Shown piece after piece: positions 41,959-55,540 of a DNA stretch of 64,000 nucleotides (position 1 is the first letter of the stretch; the number at the start of each line of letters is the position of its first letter). The stretch is from assembly GCA_910574455.1 (NCBI GenBank), contig CAJSYZ010000001.1, positions 2,215,424 through 2,279,423 of the forward strand, written 5' to 3'. A program made the position numbers and the translations under genes. The notes under the pieces were generated by a model. The model was not told the DNA's origin. It saw nothing but the letters and a program-made list of their open reading frames with translations, and searched no databases. Origin of the DNA: Trichaptum fuscoviolaceum (taxonomy: Eukaryota; Basidiomycota; Agaricomycetes; Hymenochaetales; Trichaptaceae).

Positions 41959-44835
41959 TCAACACGCATCGTCCTCGTGTTTCCGCAGGACGTTTTCTTG
42001 GTTGATGTCTTTCGTCGCGTCTTTGAACGGCTCTTCAGGGTCGATCGCGCCAATTCGTTCAACCGATACACCGTCATTCAGGGAGGCCCGTCGATCGCGA
42101 TGTTGAATACTGCGATAGTGAAGGCCGGACTCGTCATCCGGTGAAAGAGCTGGCTCCTCCCGAAGAGCAGCCCCGGTGGCATGGGCAGGCGTTGTCGACT
42201 TGAGCTGCTGCAGATCCGCATAAGAACTTCGCACACTTCGAGATCGTAAACGTGAAGGCGTTCCATCCCCATCCGATGGAAGATAACCAAGTACGTATTC
42301 GTAATCGCCATGGTCTTCGTCATCCGAGCCGGCAGGGCTTACAGCGCGACTGGGTTGCTCGCTTCCTCCCCACAAATTTCCTCGGATCGCGCTCCGACTC
42401 CAACCAAAAAGGCGTTCATCCAGCCAAGACTGCAATCCAGTGATAGTCAGAAGAAGATAAGAACCATCCGATATCAAGAGCGTGTTTATTTACCATTGGG
42501 TGTGCGAGCAAATTGCCTTGCGCGTCGACGCCGCCAGTTCCACTCTTCCTCCGCCATAGGCCAGGCGTGCCGGAGGAAGGCGGCACGCTTGCTGAAGGGA
42601 CGAGGATGCGATACTATTAGTCATAATGAGGTCAGCGATGATCAGCAAAACATAAAAAGAGAGTTTAAAGATTTACGTTGCTGAAGTCATCCCAGAGCTT
42701 CGGGCCGAGCTCGTTAATCAGCTCCGTCAGTTCATTTGCCAGCTCCTCTCGCATGTTCTTTAGTTTGTTCAATGAACGCTGTTGACCGGGAAATAGTGCA
42801 ATTACAAGCGGTCGTAATGACCTTTACGCAAGTGAGCACGTATAAATCAACAAAGACTACAAGACACGTACTTGAGGATGTCCATCCCTGCTTCCCCAAA
42901 TTTTAAGGCTCCGTAGCTCATTAAGGGCAACACTGCAATTGTAAGGAATGGTGTCCACATTCGCCAGCGGAAGGGCAGATTCGCCTTGATAGCAACTATC
43001 GTTGCCAGTACAGCGTACAGCGAATAGAGCACCGGGGCAACGCCTAATGAAATAAGAACCTTCCACGATGCGAGCACATCGCGGGCTGCAACCTTAACTG
43101 TAGATGCCGCCAAAGCCTCTGTATAAAAGCACCGACGTCAGGCGAATGAATAGAACATCACGGCATCCCAATGAACGGACCTTTCTGCTTCTTCCTCGAG
43201 ATAATTGAAGCTAAAATGAAAATAGGTGCATTGAGCACAACGCCTGGTAAGGCAAGTATGGACCATATTATGAGTAAGCCAAGGCGATACCCCAGTAAGC
43301 CAAGTGTTCTCCAACTTGCAGGCTTCGCCCTCGGAACCTGACACGTAGCATAAGTACAGTGTTACAGAAAGAAAAAGATATTGCTAACCTGATGATCTCG
43401 AAGTCCAAGGTCACGGACAGCCCGATTGTACTTCATAACATTCGTTTTCAGTCTCTGCACCCTCGGCTCATCTTGGTAATGTCGATAAGCTTCGAGAAAA
43501 CGTTTATTCAGTTCCACAACTTGTCCTAGCGTCAAGTGCTGGCCTGGCGTCTCGTAAAGTCGGCGAGCGGCTTGTATGACCTTTATAATACATTTCGATT
43601 ACGGATTCGCTTTTAATATTCATCTCCACGTACCATTAGTGTGTCATAGTCCGGTGCTCTCAAGGTTACTGTTTTTAAACCGTCGAAAATCAAATCGAGA
43701 AGTTTCGAACATGCGATCCTCTTGTTATCTCCTCCCTCCTTGAACATGCTCACCAGCTCTGGAGGTACGTCCATTGCAGATCCAAACTCCACGACAGCTC
43801 GCGAACGGAAACGATCCGGGTGGAAGTACGACAGTCCGACGGGTACTATTTTCACCTTAAGTTCGGGATGGTTCGCCATGGCACCCAACGCCATTATGGA
43901 TACCCCGGCTTTCAACGGAAGAAGGTCCGTTCGGTCATGGCTGCCACCTACCAGATAAATGAACTTCGCCGTTTCAGTGTAGCTTCAATTGAAACTCACC
44001 TTCAGGGAAAATGCCAATACAACCGCCTTCTTTCAGCCTTTGGTACACGAACCGATACATGTCCTGTTGGTTGAGCACCGGTATCCACCTGTAGTCCAAA
44101 CCCTCTTTTCCCGACTCCTTGAGTTCATCTAGTTTCTCCAGTATTTGCGCTGTTGCCTTGCCTTTCTCCCCACTAAACTCTTTTTTGATTCGTAATTCTG
44201 TATCCGAGATGACCTCCACGACTTCTCCGATAGCAGAGTTTAGATATCTAGGTAATAGTATCTTCCACTTTGGCTGTATTTCGGACTTGAACTTGGTTCC
44301 ATGTCCAATAACTAAGCAGGGTTCTTCCTCTGAAATTGTAATGACGCCAGTCCCCGGCTTAGCATGGTCTGCTGCTCTCTCGACAGGGACTTTTCAGGAA
44401 GGAGTGGGACCAAGAATCAGTACACAAGCCATGCTAAGTAGAAAAGCTACGCTCACTGCTGGACATCAGGCGTGAGACCAGTCCAATAAACCTTCGCTTC
44501 ATGCTGCTCGCAGCAGTCAAGAACTCGACTCGTCTGTGCGTTTCTCTGAGCACCTCGGAGGCTAAGAGGATCGGATCCAAGAACTACACCGAGCAAACTA
44601 ATGTCAATATCCATAGTCTATGTTCAAGGAATTTTAAAGGACATACTTGATTGTGATGAGGTGCTCCGACAAAAATCACTGGACCATCCTTGGGAATATT
44701 GTACGCCCCTCGAGGTCGGATCTCCCTGAAGAAGATATTGATGACAGCCCGCCAGACGAACAGCGAGCAATCATAAGCGAACTCAGAAGACTTCGTGTGC
44801 TCAGGTGCAGTAGACATTTTCGACTTGGACGTCAT
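41959..44835 (-). CDS. glycerol-3-phosphate / DHAP acyltransferase (SCT1/GPT2 type)
   Basis: First step of glycerolipid synthesis in the ER membrane. N-terminal region: SLFVWRAVINIFFREIRPRG and FVGAPHHNQ joined to FLDPLLL, giving the H-x4-D acyltransferase block I. Later EGGCIGIFPEG with SHDRTDLLPLK is block III, and VKIVPVGLSYFHPDRFRSRA is the following block. A long insert between blocks (SRYLNSAIGE... region) is typical of the yeast enzymes. Two or more membrane segments follow (GLLGYRLGLLIIWSILALPG, WTPFLTIAVLPLMSYGAL). The C-terminal tail is Ser/Asp-rich with SWLDERLFGWSRS. About eight introns. The start is MTSKSKMSTAPEH at 44835; an in-frame Met at 44853 is possible. Substrate preference between G3P and DHAP is not readable. 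Confidence 0.9.
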
Positions 44836-45313
44836 TGAACGTCCAACAAACACTTATGTTACAGAAACGTATAGAAAGTCGTGAAGGGCGTATTGTTCGG
44901 AGAGTATAGGTATTCAACCAATGAGCATGTCGGTGAATAGGCAGAAGGTCACCGTACGAGTAGAAAACCGAATTCTGGTGAGTTCTCGGTCTGTGCTCAC
45001 ACAACCCCAGTTCCCCGAACTCAATTGAGGTGACGCAGAACTCGGTTGGGGATACTGCCACTGCCACTGCCAGGTAGAGGCCGGACCCCGAACACTGTCG
45101 ACCACCCGGCCGGTGCCGAAACTCATGAAACTCGGTATGCATTATCTTCGTGTTGTCTCAAGTGCTAGTACAGTGTATGTAAATATGTATGTATGTATGC
45201 TTGCATGTAAATCGATATTGCATACAAGACAACATGCGATCATAAAACGAGAAAAAATATCATGCTCATGGTAGAGTAAGAGAAAGTCAGAAAAAAACAT
45301 GCGCCAAACCAGA
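44836..45313. other. intergenic with CACTGC triplet-like run
   Basis: Promoter side of the acyltransferase and 3' flank of the TOG protein. Contains a short CTGCCACTGCCACTGCCAG run near 45054-45073 that shares words with the dispersed repeats, plus an imperfect GTAT repeat (separate entry). Confidence 0.5.
45174..45208. repeat. GTAT microsatellite
   Basis: Imperfect run of TATG/GTAT units in non-coding DNA about 140 bp beyond the stop of the TOG-domain gene. Confidence 0.8.
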
Positions 45314-48300
45314 CTAACCGCTGTCAGACTCCTTTGATCGTAGAGGCGCTGACGACCCGTTGCTAGTTGCACTCGAACGGTATTGGAAAAGGTCGTGCAA
45401 ACGTGTTAACTTCTCCTGCTCAGCAGGGGCCATGTCTGATGTGTCACTCGTCCGTCGAGGAGACTTGGGTGAACCTGAGTGTCTAATTGCATAGGGAGTC
45501 GGTTGCGTATCTCGACTATTGGATTCAAGTTCTGTAATGGGTCGTTGGAAACGGAAGCAAATTCATGCTAGGTATGCACTCACTTGAAAGTGTATCAGCG
45601 ACTGCGACTGTCCTTTCTTCGTCTTCCGCAGCTCTGCTGGCCAAGGCTCTCGCGATATATTTTCGGAAGGCAGGACCCGTGTTTTCCAGCATACGATCCA
45701 CCCGAGGTTTCTTGTGCGGATATGCTTTAAGGAAGTGGTGCAACTCAGTTATCCCTTCCTTATGCATTGCTCCTGTCGTTTCGCTAGAGATATGGTTTAT
45801 GATAGTCAGCAGCTGGTCATCTGGATCCGGTTCGTCTACAGGCGGTGGAAGCATTCCGCCTCCATTTACAGATGCTGCACTTCTAGATGTTTGTCTGCTA
45901 GGTGACGAGTGTTGCTGATCAAGTGAGGTAATTGAAGAGCGTGCCTGCGGGGTCTCTGGTCGGCTGGAGGGACCGGTTTCCGACCTGGTGTGGGAGGACC
46001 CATTCGTAACAGTTCTCTGAAGTGATTCTGCGTTCGATCGGCTCGTATTGAGGATGCGATAGACGTAAGGATAAACGATCGTCGCTGAAGGATCGTCGAA
46101 TGAAGACGATAAAAGATCATATGTCTCATCTCCGTAAAAGGCTAACCGATCGGGTTAACTTCTGATTGATAATGATACCTGCGAGATTCGGTACTTACCA
46201 ACAACGTGTTGAATTACCACCTTGATCGTTCGTAGTGGCATATCCCCACTAGGCACTTTGTTGGTCGCACGAGCACGCCATTCATTTGGAGGTATTGATT
46301 GCAGGAAGTGTTCGATTGCTGGAAATAGTTCGACAGGGTCTAGTTCTTGCTTTTCCAGGTCAGCTGGTATGTTCCTGGCGAGCTTCCAGATGCACTTGAG
46401 AACCAGCTCGGCGACCTTCGCCTCTCTTGCCTCCGGCATCGTTCCGTTTGCAGGGAACGGCTTGACAATCTGGAGCAGAAGAGAAAACAGGGATCTAACA
46501 GGGGCATTCATTTTGGTTTCACTCTGAAATTGGAACGGGAACAAACCTTAGAACAGCCATCCTACGACATGTCGCAAACAATCTTAGAATAATCATGTTG
46601 ATGAACCGCGATAGATCCTTCACTTCTGTAGTTTCGCTTTCGTCGGTTTGAAGAAGACGAAGAGTGAGCTGTTTGAAGAGATTCGTCAGGATTTCTACCT
46701 GGAGCGATTCAGCGAGAAGGGGGTGATCGCAAAAGGCGTTTATGGTTTGGATCAAGTGCTTGGCCAGTCTGAAATTCTCGGGTTCCATAAGTGAGGAAGC
46801 ATCGTCGAAAACATGGCCCATTTGAAGGTCTATGGTTTCTATCAGACCTTCTGTGTGGTCCGAGAGCTCCCGGTACTGAGGAGATGAAGGCCCTTCATCA
46901 GGGCTGACTTTGAGTATCTTCTGGATTTGCTTCAAAGCATCGACACTTCGCGAAGGGTCACTGCTAAGGATTTTAGAGATAGTCAGAGCAGCAGCGTCTT
47001 CTTCAGGTTCAAACTCAGGTTCTGGGTCGGCTTCAGGTTCAGGTTCTGCTGGGGGAGCCTCTTCCGTTTCAACATGATGACTGACGGCCGCGGGCTGACG
47101 GTGAGGTTGTATACCGTTCAATGTTCGTAAAGCCGGTCTTTCCAATCCATGGCCATCAATATGGGATTGGTTGTTGTATGTAAGGCCTGTCGCACCGCCA
47201 CGAGCGGGACCAAGGCGTGAGGGCAAGAAGCTCTTTGGCCGAGCAAGATGTGGAGAGGATGGGATGGACGATCCTGCTTTCGGCACCCTTGATGTGAAAG
47301 CTGGAGAAGCAGAGCGCGGTTGCTCTTGCGCCTGCACTACAGAAGATACAGGTCGAGAAGGTGAGGCCGGACGCGCTAATCTAGACACAGCGCCAATGGC
47401 TGGTGAAGCAGGTCGAGGAATTCCTCCAATTCGCGAGCCAGGTCGTGGCACCCCCGTGGCGAGGCGAGAAACTGGCCCAGCAGCTGGTGTGGGAGGAGGT
47501 TCGGGCGCCTCTGTGTTACTCGGGCCAGCAACTCTGCGAAGCCGCTCTTCCAGTTGTGTTTTATCTTTCGGAGATAAAGTGCCAACATAAAACCAAAGAG
47601 ACTCTCCCACAAGGACATAGCCCTCACTAAGAATATTATCAGAAATTTATCAAGACTAGTTGATTGATAACTTACCTTAGTGCTGATAAGGCTGACTTTC
47701 GAACCTGCGCGTCCTTGTCGGAGATCATTGAAGCCATCACCGGAAAAGATTTCGCAGGTTCACATGCATTTATGCCAGTGCGTTTCAGTATGCCTGCCAT
47801 TTCATCTAGAGATCCCTGGCGAGTTTTGGCAACCTTTGATCGCAGACCGTAATCCACGAGAAGCTGAAACACTCGGCTGTACGCGTAAACTTTGGGCAAT
47901 GTCTGTATAATTTGCTGAACTCGTAACCGGACAGCTTCACGAGCGTCACCGAGCTACGGAAACAAATTTACTAGAATGAACCAAGACAAACGGTAACTGA
48001 CTCACCTTGTTGATAATGGTCGGTATGAAACAGAGCCCTTCGGCGTCTGATAGTTGATAGTTGACATCGCGGAAAAACGACATGACATTATCCACTGTGT
48101 CAAGACACTTGGAGATGAGGTTAGGCTGGGGTTCGTGTACCCGAATCGAAACATATTTCAGCGCAAGGTCAGCGTTCGCGATGCCTATGTCGTAACGATC
48201 CTGGCCGGTGAAACCATACTTGTCGTCACCTAGTGCCAGGGAGGAGTAGAAATCGCAGAGTACTCCCAAACCTGCAACATAGTCGTTTATAGCGTTATGG

Positions 48301-51300
48301 TCTCGGCTGAAAAGAAGGGAGAACAACTCTTTGGAAGCATGAGGCTCAACCTGAGTCTGTAGAAGGTCCACAAGATCCTTTCGCGTTGGTCCAGATTCGA
48401 TTACCCAGCGCGTATTATCTCTTGCCAAACGTGATTTCTTAGCCTCTAGATTAGCTGTAACAAATGGAGAGGTTGCAGAAGGAGCCGGAGTTTGGGCTAC
48501 CGGTGTCGCTGTCCTTGCAGTCATTATGGAGGTCGGGCGCTTCAAGCCACTCATTCCTGGCTTTGCGAGCCTTGATGCAGGCGCAGGCGGCGCTTCTTCG
48601 GAAGTCGCTGCTCTGGACTCTGGGCGAGGTATAGATCCTTGAGGGAGCTTCCGTCGAACACCGGTCAACTTGCTGGCTGGTGCTGAGGTAGCTGAAGGAG
48701 CCGCGACAGTAGGAGAAGGCGGAGGCGGAGGGCTACTTGATACAGGGGTCGGGGCTTTCACTGGGGGAGATGCCTTTGCTGGAGGAGCTGCCTTAGCGGT
48801 CTTTGTAGGCGCTGGTGCTGGTGCGGCAGCTGCTTGCACTGAGCCAGCTGCAGCCTTTATGAGTGGAATAGCAGTGTTCCGTGACGCTGGCTTCAACGAA
48901 TTCGTCTGCTGCATCACTTGATCAACTCCGGCTTGAGCAACGATGAATGGCAAAGCCGCCTGGGCAGCCTTTCGAACATCTGTATTCCGGTCATCAAGGT
49001 AGGCAACGACAGACGTGACCCACGGTCCTAGATCCAAGGGGCCAGTTGGCTCATGCTCCTTGAACCACTCCGCGATCCAGGTCAAGAGAGTGCTCCGCTG
49101 CAGAGGGTTAGCCGATTCTAAGCCAGTCCCAACGCCTTGTACCATGCTCTCAACCCCTTCGCAGGCCTCAGCTATTGCGTTCAATGTCGTAACACCAGCT
49201 TGCCTTATATTTGCCTTCTGGTCAGAAAGGACTGTTGATATAGGCAGGGCAAAGAACCGAGTGTGCTTTTCGAATGGCTTGCCCATGCCGGTCGCGATTC
49301 GAGCGACTACATCCAAAGCCAATAGCTGGACTGCTTTATTCGTATCAGTAATACGCGCCTTGAGCACTTGTACGATCTCGCCTACAGTAAACGCATCAGC
49401 ACTTTAAGATTGTTAACTCGAGAGGAAGACCGCGTACCCATATTTGGTTTGAGCCGTTTGTTAGGGCCTTGGTCTAGTATTGCCTGGAGGGCCTCCAAAG
49501 CTTCCTTCTTTGTCTTCCACGCATCGCTCTTTGCATCAGCTAGAATAGTCGTCCCCTTCAATAACGAATCCAACTCCACGCGAGGGAACAGATCATCCAA
49601 AGCATCACCAGCTCCAGCAGCCGCCTTTCCAGGCTTGCTTGAAACAGCCATGTTCTGAATGTCTACAGATGTTCGTGTAGGCTCTGGCGCCGGCTTCCCT
49701 TCCACCTTGTCGAATTCGCTAAGAATTGTTGCAAGAAGCTGAGGGTTGACTTCCCCAAGGAGGTCCTTGACACCTAAATTGACACATGTCAGAACAGTGT
49801 CATAGAAGCCTGAATCCATACTTACTTGGTCCGACGAAAAGCTTGACCGTAACCAAAGCCTTGGTCGCGTTTGTTCGTACAGCGGCGTTCGAGTTACCCA
49901 AGGCCGTCTTCAAGAAGTCGATCAAACTTCTTAAGGACAGACCCGCGATGCCAAATTCCGTAAGGGCACTCTCAATCCAACTGCAAGAGTCAGCCACAAC
50001 CTTTGGCGCCTTCTGCTTTGACAAGGGCTCGTAAGCTATGCGCAATTTAGGTAAATACATACTTGGTAATCTATGATGAAGAGACTTACCTTGATTTAGA
50101 ACGAACTGCAGAGACGTCTTCTCAGCGAACAGCATGAGAGTCTCTCCGGCCGGTTTCTTCAACTTTAGGTCGCCGAGTTTCTCACTTAAATGAGGCACCG
50201 ACAATGCTATACATGACCTGCCAAAAGAGGGGCTGCGTTCCGCAAGAATGCCCAAGATCCCATATAGTTTCGTCGAAACCTTTAAGAGTCATAGATTCTT
50301 CAGATATTATTTTCGCAATACCAAGATCTCCGCTCACCTGGAAGTTTTTCTCATTCCATCCCTTCTTAGCCAAAAACCTGACCACAACCTCACTGTCTAC
50401 GGAATCCGCAACCTCCTCGACCCAAGCAGTCATCTCCTCGAGCGCAGATAACCTCAGTTTCCAATTGGAGTCTGCAAAGTCTGTAGCAATTTGCGCTGGA
50501 ATCAGTTCCGCAGCGAGTGCTTCCGCATCTTCCGGAGTATGTTTGTACTTGAACGAGTCAAGAGTGCCGGGTGCGACAGGACCAGAAGGCTTTGCTGATT
50601 TCGCTGGTGCTGCGGCTGCGGCCGGAGGCTTCTTGACCTATTGCAATAATCAGCCTGTGTTATAACACAGACGATATTGATGAGAAGTCTTACCGGTGGT
50701 TTGGCGGAAGGCTTTGCTGCAGGTTTTGCAGGTTCAGGACTATCTTCATCAGCAGGTGGTCCTTTCTTAGCCTAATTAATGTGAATAAAAACATGGCAGA
50801 TAAAATAAAGATATCCAAGGATACACACCAAAAGACGTGCTGGAGGTTTCGCTTTAGGTTTCGGGGGACTGGATTCTTCTTCCTCTGGAGGTGCTTGAGA
50901 TGGTTTAGACGCCGGGGCTTTCTTCGTAGGCGCTTTGGCAGCGCCGGCGGGAGGAGCCGCCTTCGGAGCTGGCCCGCTTCCGGCCTTGCATTTGACAGTA
51001 GCTTTCTCGTACGCCTCCTTCACTTTCACTTTCCTAACATCTGCCAACTGATCCATGATAGCATTTAGCGGGCGTTCACCAACGATTTTCATCAGCGTGC
51101 CCAAACTAATTGCAGCCTCGTTTCGCGCGCCTTCAAATTGGTCTTCCAGAAGGCTTGCGAGCGCTTCCGAAAGCGGCTTCACCTGAGCTTGCGCAGGAGG
51201 CACAGTGCTTGTTGAGAGACAGCGACCAACGAATTTCAGCGTCCCCTCTTTGACTTGAGGGTTCTTGTGTCCAAGCGCGGGAAGCACAAGCTCGAGAATA

Positions 51301-52731
51301 TCAGGTAACGTTGACTACAGAAGCAAGTATCATCAGAACTTATCAGAGCATGAGCTGGCAAGGTTTGAACTCCTTACCGTCGAAAAGATAGCATCTAAGG
51401 CATTCCCGATCGCATCGGTAACGCTGGCTTTCCTTTCCTTCAACCTTTCCAGCATCGGTGGGACAACAATCTCACGAAACCTTGCGAAGCTTCCCATCAT
51501 ACCCTTCGCAAGACCTTCCAGACAGTTAGCAGCGGCAATAACGCAGTTGATGTTTGCATCGCTCATACGACCAGCCAGGGCTTTCGCAACATCTACGAGT
51601 TCTGGTGCGTCTTTGATTCGAGGGGTAGCATTCAGGAGCGCATGTAGATCATCCAATGCTTCTTTCCGTTCTTTCCACTTTGAAGAAGACAACGCAGTCT
51701 GTAGACTTGAAGGAAGCTTGGGTACAATGTCGACTTCCTCGGCAAATGCTCGAGGATCAAGCTCTGCAGGTTCTGAGGATTTATCTAAGCGAAAAAGTAT
51801 TGCTTGAATGAAACGTAACACATACCATCTTCCGGAGCATCCTCTTCTTCGGCTCCACCACGGGCCTCATTTTCGCGAGCTTGAGCTCTTGTGAACCTCT
51901 GTGCCTTGAAAGAACCCTTGCCCTGTCCTTCCGCATCGAGCTTCTCAAAGCTCTCCTTAAGTTCTTTGACTTGCACCGGCTTTAGGTCTGACAAGAACGT
52001 TTCTATAGCCGGACCTATGCATTGATAGAGTGCTTGTGTGAGTAGAGTGCCCTCAGCTCGGACAGTCTTGTCTGTATGACCGAATATCTTCGGTAATGCC
52101 TTGAGAACAGGCGGAGGCGGCGTGACTTGCGTCCCAAAAGTTCTGTGGCCGGGTCAATGATCCCTGACGATGATAGTAAGAGAAGCTTGACGTACTTGAT
52201 GACTTCTTTCATTGCCATCACACATCCTGCCACCGCCTTGGGTTGTTTTGCCCCAAGTCCCGGGAGTAAATCATTCTAGATGTATGATCGGTAATCCGGA
52301 AGCACGATAGCAAGCGCAGCACGCACCATAACCCCTGCGCCTCCATTCTCCACTTCAACATACTGCAGCGCAAGCTCGATAGCCTGATTCCTCGTCCCCG
52401 CACGAGTCGAGCCTAAGCACTTGTCGACCAACGCGGGCACTACGACCTCGCGCGTCCTCGCTGCCGTTTCGCCTGCGAACTTTACAAACGCCACCACAGC
52501 CTCCACACCCTTCTCCTGCGCGACGGCGTTTGTGTCGGTCACGATCTTCTTGAGCATGTCCGGGCTGTTCGTGTAGGGCTTGAACGCTGGATCGGTGTCC
52601 GACGCGGTGTTCTGGAATGTCTTGATGAGGGTTTCGTACCCGGAGACCCGCGCTTTCCAGTTCTTGTGCGCGAGGCGGTCGGCGACGGGCAGCTGGCTGA
52701 AGTCCTCCTCCGGCGGAGGTGGGCCATCCAT
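45314..52731 (-). CDS. XMAP215/Stu2/Dis1-family microtubule polymerase with multiple TOG domains
   Basis: Binds tubulin through TOG domains and speeds microtubule growth at plus ends, spindle poles and kinetochores. The start at 52731 gives MDGPPPPEEDFSQLPVADRL and TOG1 (HKNWKARVSGYETLIKTFQN). TOG2 begins SSLQTALSSSKWKERKEALD. A basic Ala/Pro/Lys linker follows (51000-50600), then TOG3 (SNWKLRLSALEEMTAWVEEV), TOG4 (SDAWKTKKEALEALQAIL), a second basic linker near 48900-48450, and TOG5-like HEAT repeats (SKELFSLLFSRDHNAINDYV). After a Ser/Arg/Pro-rich linker with SRLAR-type motifs comes another helical array (SVDALKQIQKILK...SLFSLLLQIVKPF). The end is APLRSKESDSG at 45314. About 20 introns; roughly 2,000 residues. 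The five-TOG layout resembles animal and plant members more than two-TOG yeast Stu2. Confidence 0.92.
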
Positions 52732-54100
52732 CGTCGTCGTCTACGTGTCGGGGAGAGAAGGAAGAAAAGAGTGAGAGAAAGATGTGTGGAGATAGTTCGT
52801 ATTCCAAGTTGAACGGCGGGATGTCAGTGTCAAACACGAGACGCGCTTCTCGTGCGTGACCTGACGTGACCCAACAACTTCAAGGCGAAAGGTCGGCATC
52901 CGCCGGATTGTCCACCTATATGCACCACCAACAAGACATAACTTTCCTTCTTCTTTCGTTGCCTTGCTATGTTCTGCTTTCAAGAGAGTAGGTCATGCTT
53001 CCGATATATGTATGTAGGTTTCTCTGATCTAAAGAAAGTTATAAATGCTGAACAGCACCTGTCCTTCCATTCATGATCGACCGGTAATATGCACGCCGCC
53101 TTGACGCATTGTGCAACCTTCGATACCATGCAGTGTCCCATACAATAATTCAAGCCTAATCCTAGCCGGCTTAGCACAATCATCTTTGCAAGTCTCATGT
53201 CTGTCGATATCAGCGTTGCGAGGAACCCATATACAACTACTGCCGCTTTCGTCTTTTTTCTCGGTTGCGGCAACCACACAATCATGAATTTCAAGCGAGT
53301 CTTGAACGGTCCACCCTTCATGCTACCAAACGAGGTCTTTTGAATCCGCGCCCAGTTGATGGAAAGTAAACTTAACTTAGATCTATTCCGCGTCGGGCAA
53401 CGCTTCATGTAACCTTCTGACGTTCAGGACACAAACCTTGTTTTGCACGTCAGGACTTAGGCGCGAGAAACATCAATCGCATTTTTGCTAAGTTGTATAT
53501 TTGGTTCATCTGCAGCGGCAATGATGAGATCTGTGAGACGAGAAAAGAACGCTCGGGACGTGCAAAAGACCGCAGCTTCGGTTATCGCAAATACGAAATT
53601 CTCGGGATGATGAGGTAAAGTAAGTTTCAACGTCTACGGTGTGAATCAAAATTATATAGCACTGCATGACTATGATGACTTGATTGTAATTGGAAGCGAG
53701 ACCAGTAAAAGGAGCATAAATCATACGGCCTAAACCACGAAAACGAAGGTAATAAACAGTTCAAAGAATAGTCCAACTGAGTAAAGTAATTAGCGAAGTG
53801 ATGTGATGCGAAAAGTAATATTGTACAGCGTGTCTGTTTGATGTCTATTAGAACGAGATAATAATTCGATTGCGCTGGGTCAATGGGTCGAACAATACGA
53901 AGGATAGAGTATGAAAGGGGGCGGGGTAAGACCGCAATGCCCAGTAAAAGAGATTAAAAGTGGATACCATGGAGTAGAAGACAATGGTAATTTTGAAGAC
54001 GGTGGTGCACAAGCTGACGTCGAGGCGTACCGAGGACGATGAACCGGCATGTCGGGACGAGTCGACCGGAAAACAGCAAATAGATGGAGGGGAAAGTCGA
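52732..54100. other. 1.4-kb stretch without a supported gene
   Basis: Contains the promoter side of the TOG gene. A 142-codon minus-strand open frame at 52980-53408 has no domain and no clear initiation context, so it is not called. The rest is AT-rich and unremarkable. Confidence 0.4.
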
Positions 54101-54730
54101 TCAACGGTGAGCGGGCTGCTGGAGACTCGCTGCGAAGGCTAGACGTTTGTCCGTCGCGGTGCGGAAGAGCTTTCGATAGTGAGTGGCACCGAAAATCTGC
54201 AGTAGCATGGCCTCGTTGGCGGCCACCCAATCCGCTGGTGGTAGACCTCGTGTTGTCCTCCAGACGCCTTCACCGGGGACCTCCTCATCCCTGACAAGCA
54301 CAAACATCCCGGTCAAGAGACACTGGAGGAGATGGAGGATGTCGCCGACTGGTTGGCACGTGTGGCGCATAGCAGGGAACAACGCACTGTGGAAGACCAT
54401 CTCCCACTGGACTCTGCGCTCGGGCGAGAAGAAGGTGGACGCGTGCAGCGGGAGCTGCAGGGTGAATGGAGGTGTGCGCGGCAGGCCGCCGGACGAGCGA
54501 AAGGGGGGCGCACACTCGATGGAGAACAGCATGCGAGGGTCCGGAGTCTTCTCTCTCCAGTCATGGTAGCGGACGAGCTGGTCCTTGAGCGTGTTGAGCC
54601 AGGGGTGTGCACGGGCATAAAGGGTGTTCAATGACTCTGCGGAGGTGAGAGGGATGCCCGTTCGACTTGCCCAGTCATTCATCTGGGTGACATTCGGCGC
54701 AAACACGACCTGGGCGACGGATCCCGACAT
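54101..54730 (-). CDS. single-exon hypothetical protein, 209 residues
   Basis: Intronless frame from MSGSVAQVVFAPNVTQMNDW to FAASLQQPAHR. It is GC-rich with biased third positions, and an upstream GC-poor flank supports it being coding. It is rich in Leu, Trp and Arg (HPWLNTLKDQLVRYHDWREK, PADWVAANEAMLLQIFGATH), which suggests a helical soluble protein. I recognise no family and no catalytic motif. The antisense frames here are shadows. Confidence 0.6.
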   Translation of the reverse strand: MSGSVAQVVFAPNVTQMNDWASRTGIPLTSAESLNTLYARAHPWLNTLKDQLVRYHDWREKTPDPRMLFSIECAPPFRSSGGLPRTPPFTLQLPLHASTFFSPERRVQWEMVFHSALFPAMRHTCQPVGDILHLLQCLLTGMFVLVRDEEVPGEGVWRTTRGLPPADWVAANEAMLLQIFGATHYRKLFRTATDKRLAFAASLQQPAHR

Positions 54731-55540
54731 GTTGTGTGGCTTCGGGGGGATGAATAGCGAAGGGTGAATAAGAGGGCGAATAGATAGTGTAAATAAGTAT
54801 GAGCTGGTCAGGACACAGCCGCCAAATAAACGGAGTCAGCAACGGCAGTGCAGTGATTCTGGGCAGAGAAAAAAGAGGACATACAATTCGTCGAGATGGA
54901 TCGCACCAGGCAAAGTGTGCAAAGGAGGTGAGGGACGAGAGAAGTTGAGTGCGCCAGTTATATGAGAAAAGTGGGCGCTTTGGCGGAGGACATGGATGTC
55001 CAAGCGGAGGAGATGGCGGGAGGAGAGGCATTGGCGAACGCGGAGGCCATATAAAGGCTTGTGGGCGGGTTAAACAATAATAATAAAATAGCCGTGCGAT
55101 TACCGGCAAGAACGTTTAGGGCGTTTCAGGCGGACGGCTCGAGCCTCATGTAACAGCGAGCACGGCGTCTTTCCATCTCGGCCCTTTTCCCGCGGTCATC
55201 CCTCCATGTCCTTTTCGGGACTTGTTCATTTATTACTTTTTCTATTCTTCCCCTCCTCTGGCAATCCCTCCAACTCTCAACCAAAGCCTCCTCTGGCTCA
55301 GAACCACCTCGCTCCATCCCCGGCTACCGTTTTCATTTGTGTTTATGGGAATCTACGATCGTCGGCCCAGCCACGATCTCGTTGCGAGGCGCTGCTCTCC
55401 TCTAAATTTCGTTTCGCCGCTGGAGACCGCCCTTACTTTTTCACGCTCTCCTTTTACGGTAGTAGTCTCCCGGTTTTCTTCTTCCGCTTTGGCGCAAACG
55501 CGTAAAACTGCGTCTCTTCAGTGCAATCAAAGCGATGTAT
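54731..55540. other. intergenic, no gene seen
   Basis: Upstream region of the single-exon gene. Pyrimidine-rich runs (for example near 55200-55310 on the plus strand) give long but low-complexity frames. No gene called. Confidence 0.4.

Noticed and set aside
47171..47590. Plus-strand open frame in the TOG gene region
   Set aside because: Antisense to the Pro/Ser/Arg-rich linker of the XMAP215 gene, with low-complexity Gly/Ala composition.
52980..53408. 142-codon minus-strand open frame
   Set aside because: No domain, no splice partner and no distinct composition; kept as intergenic.
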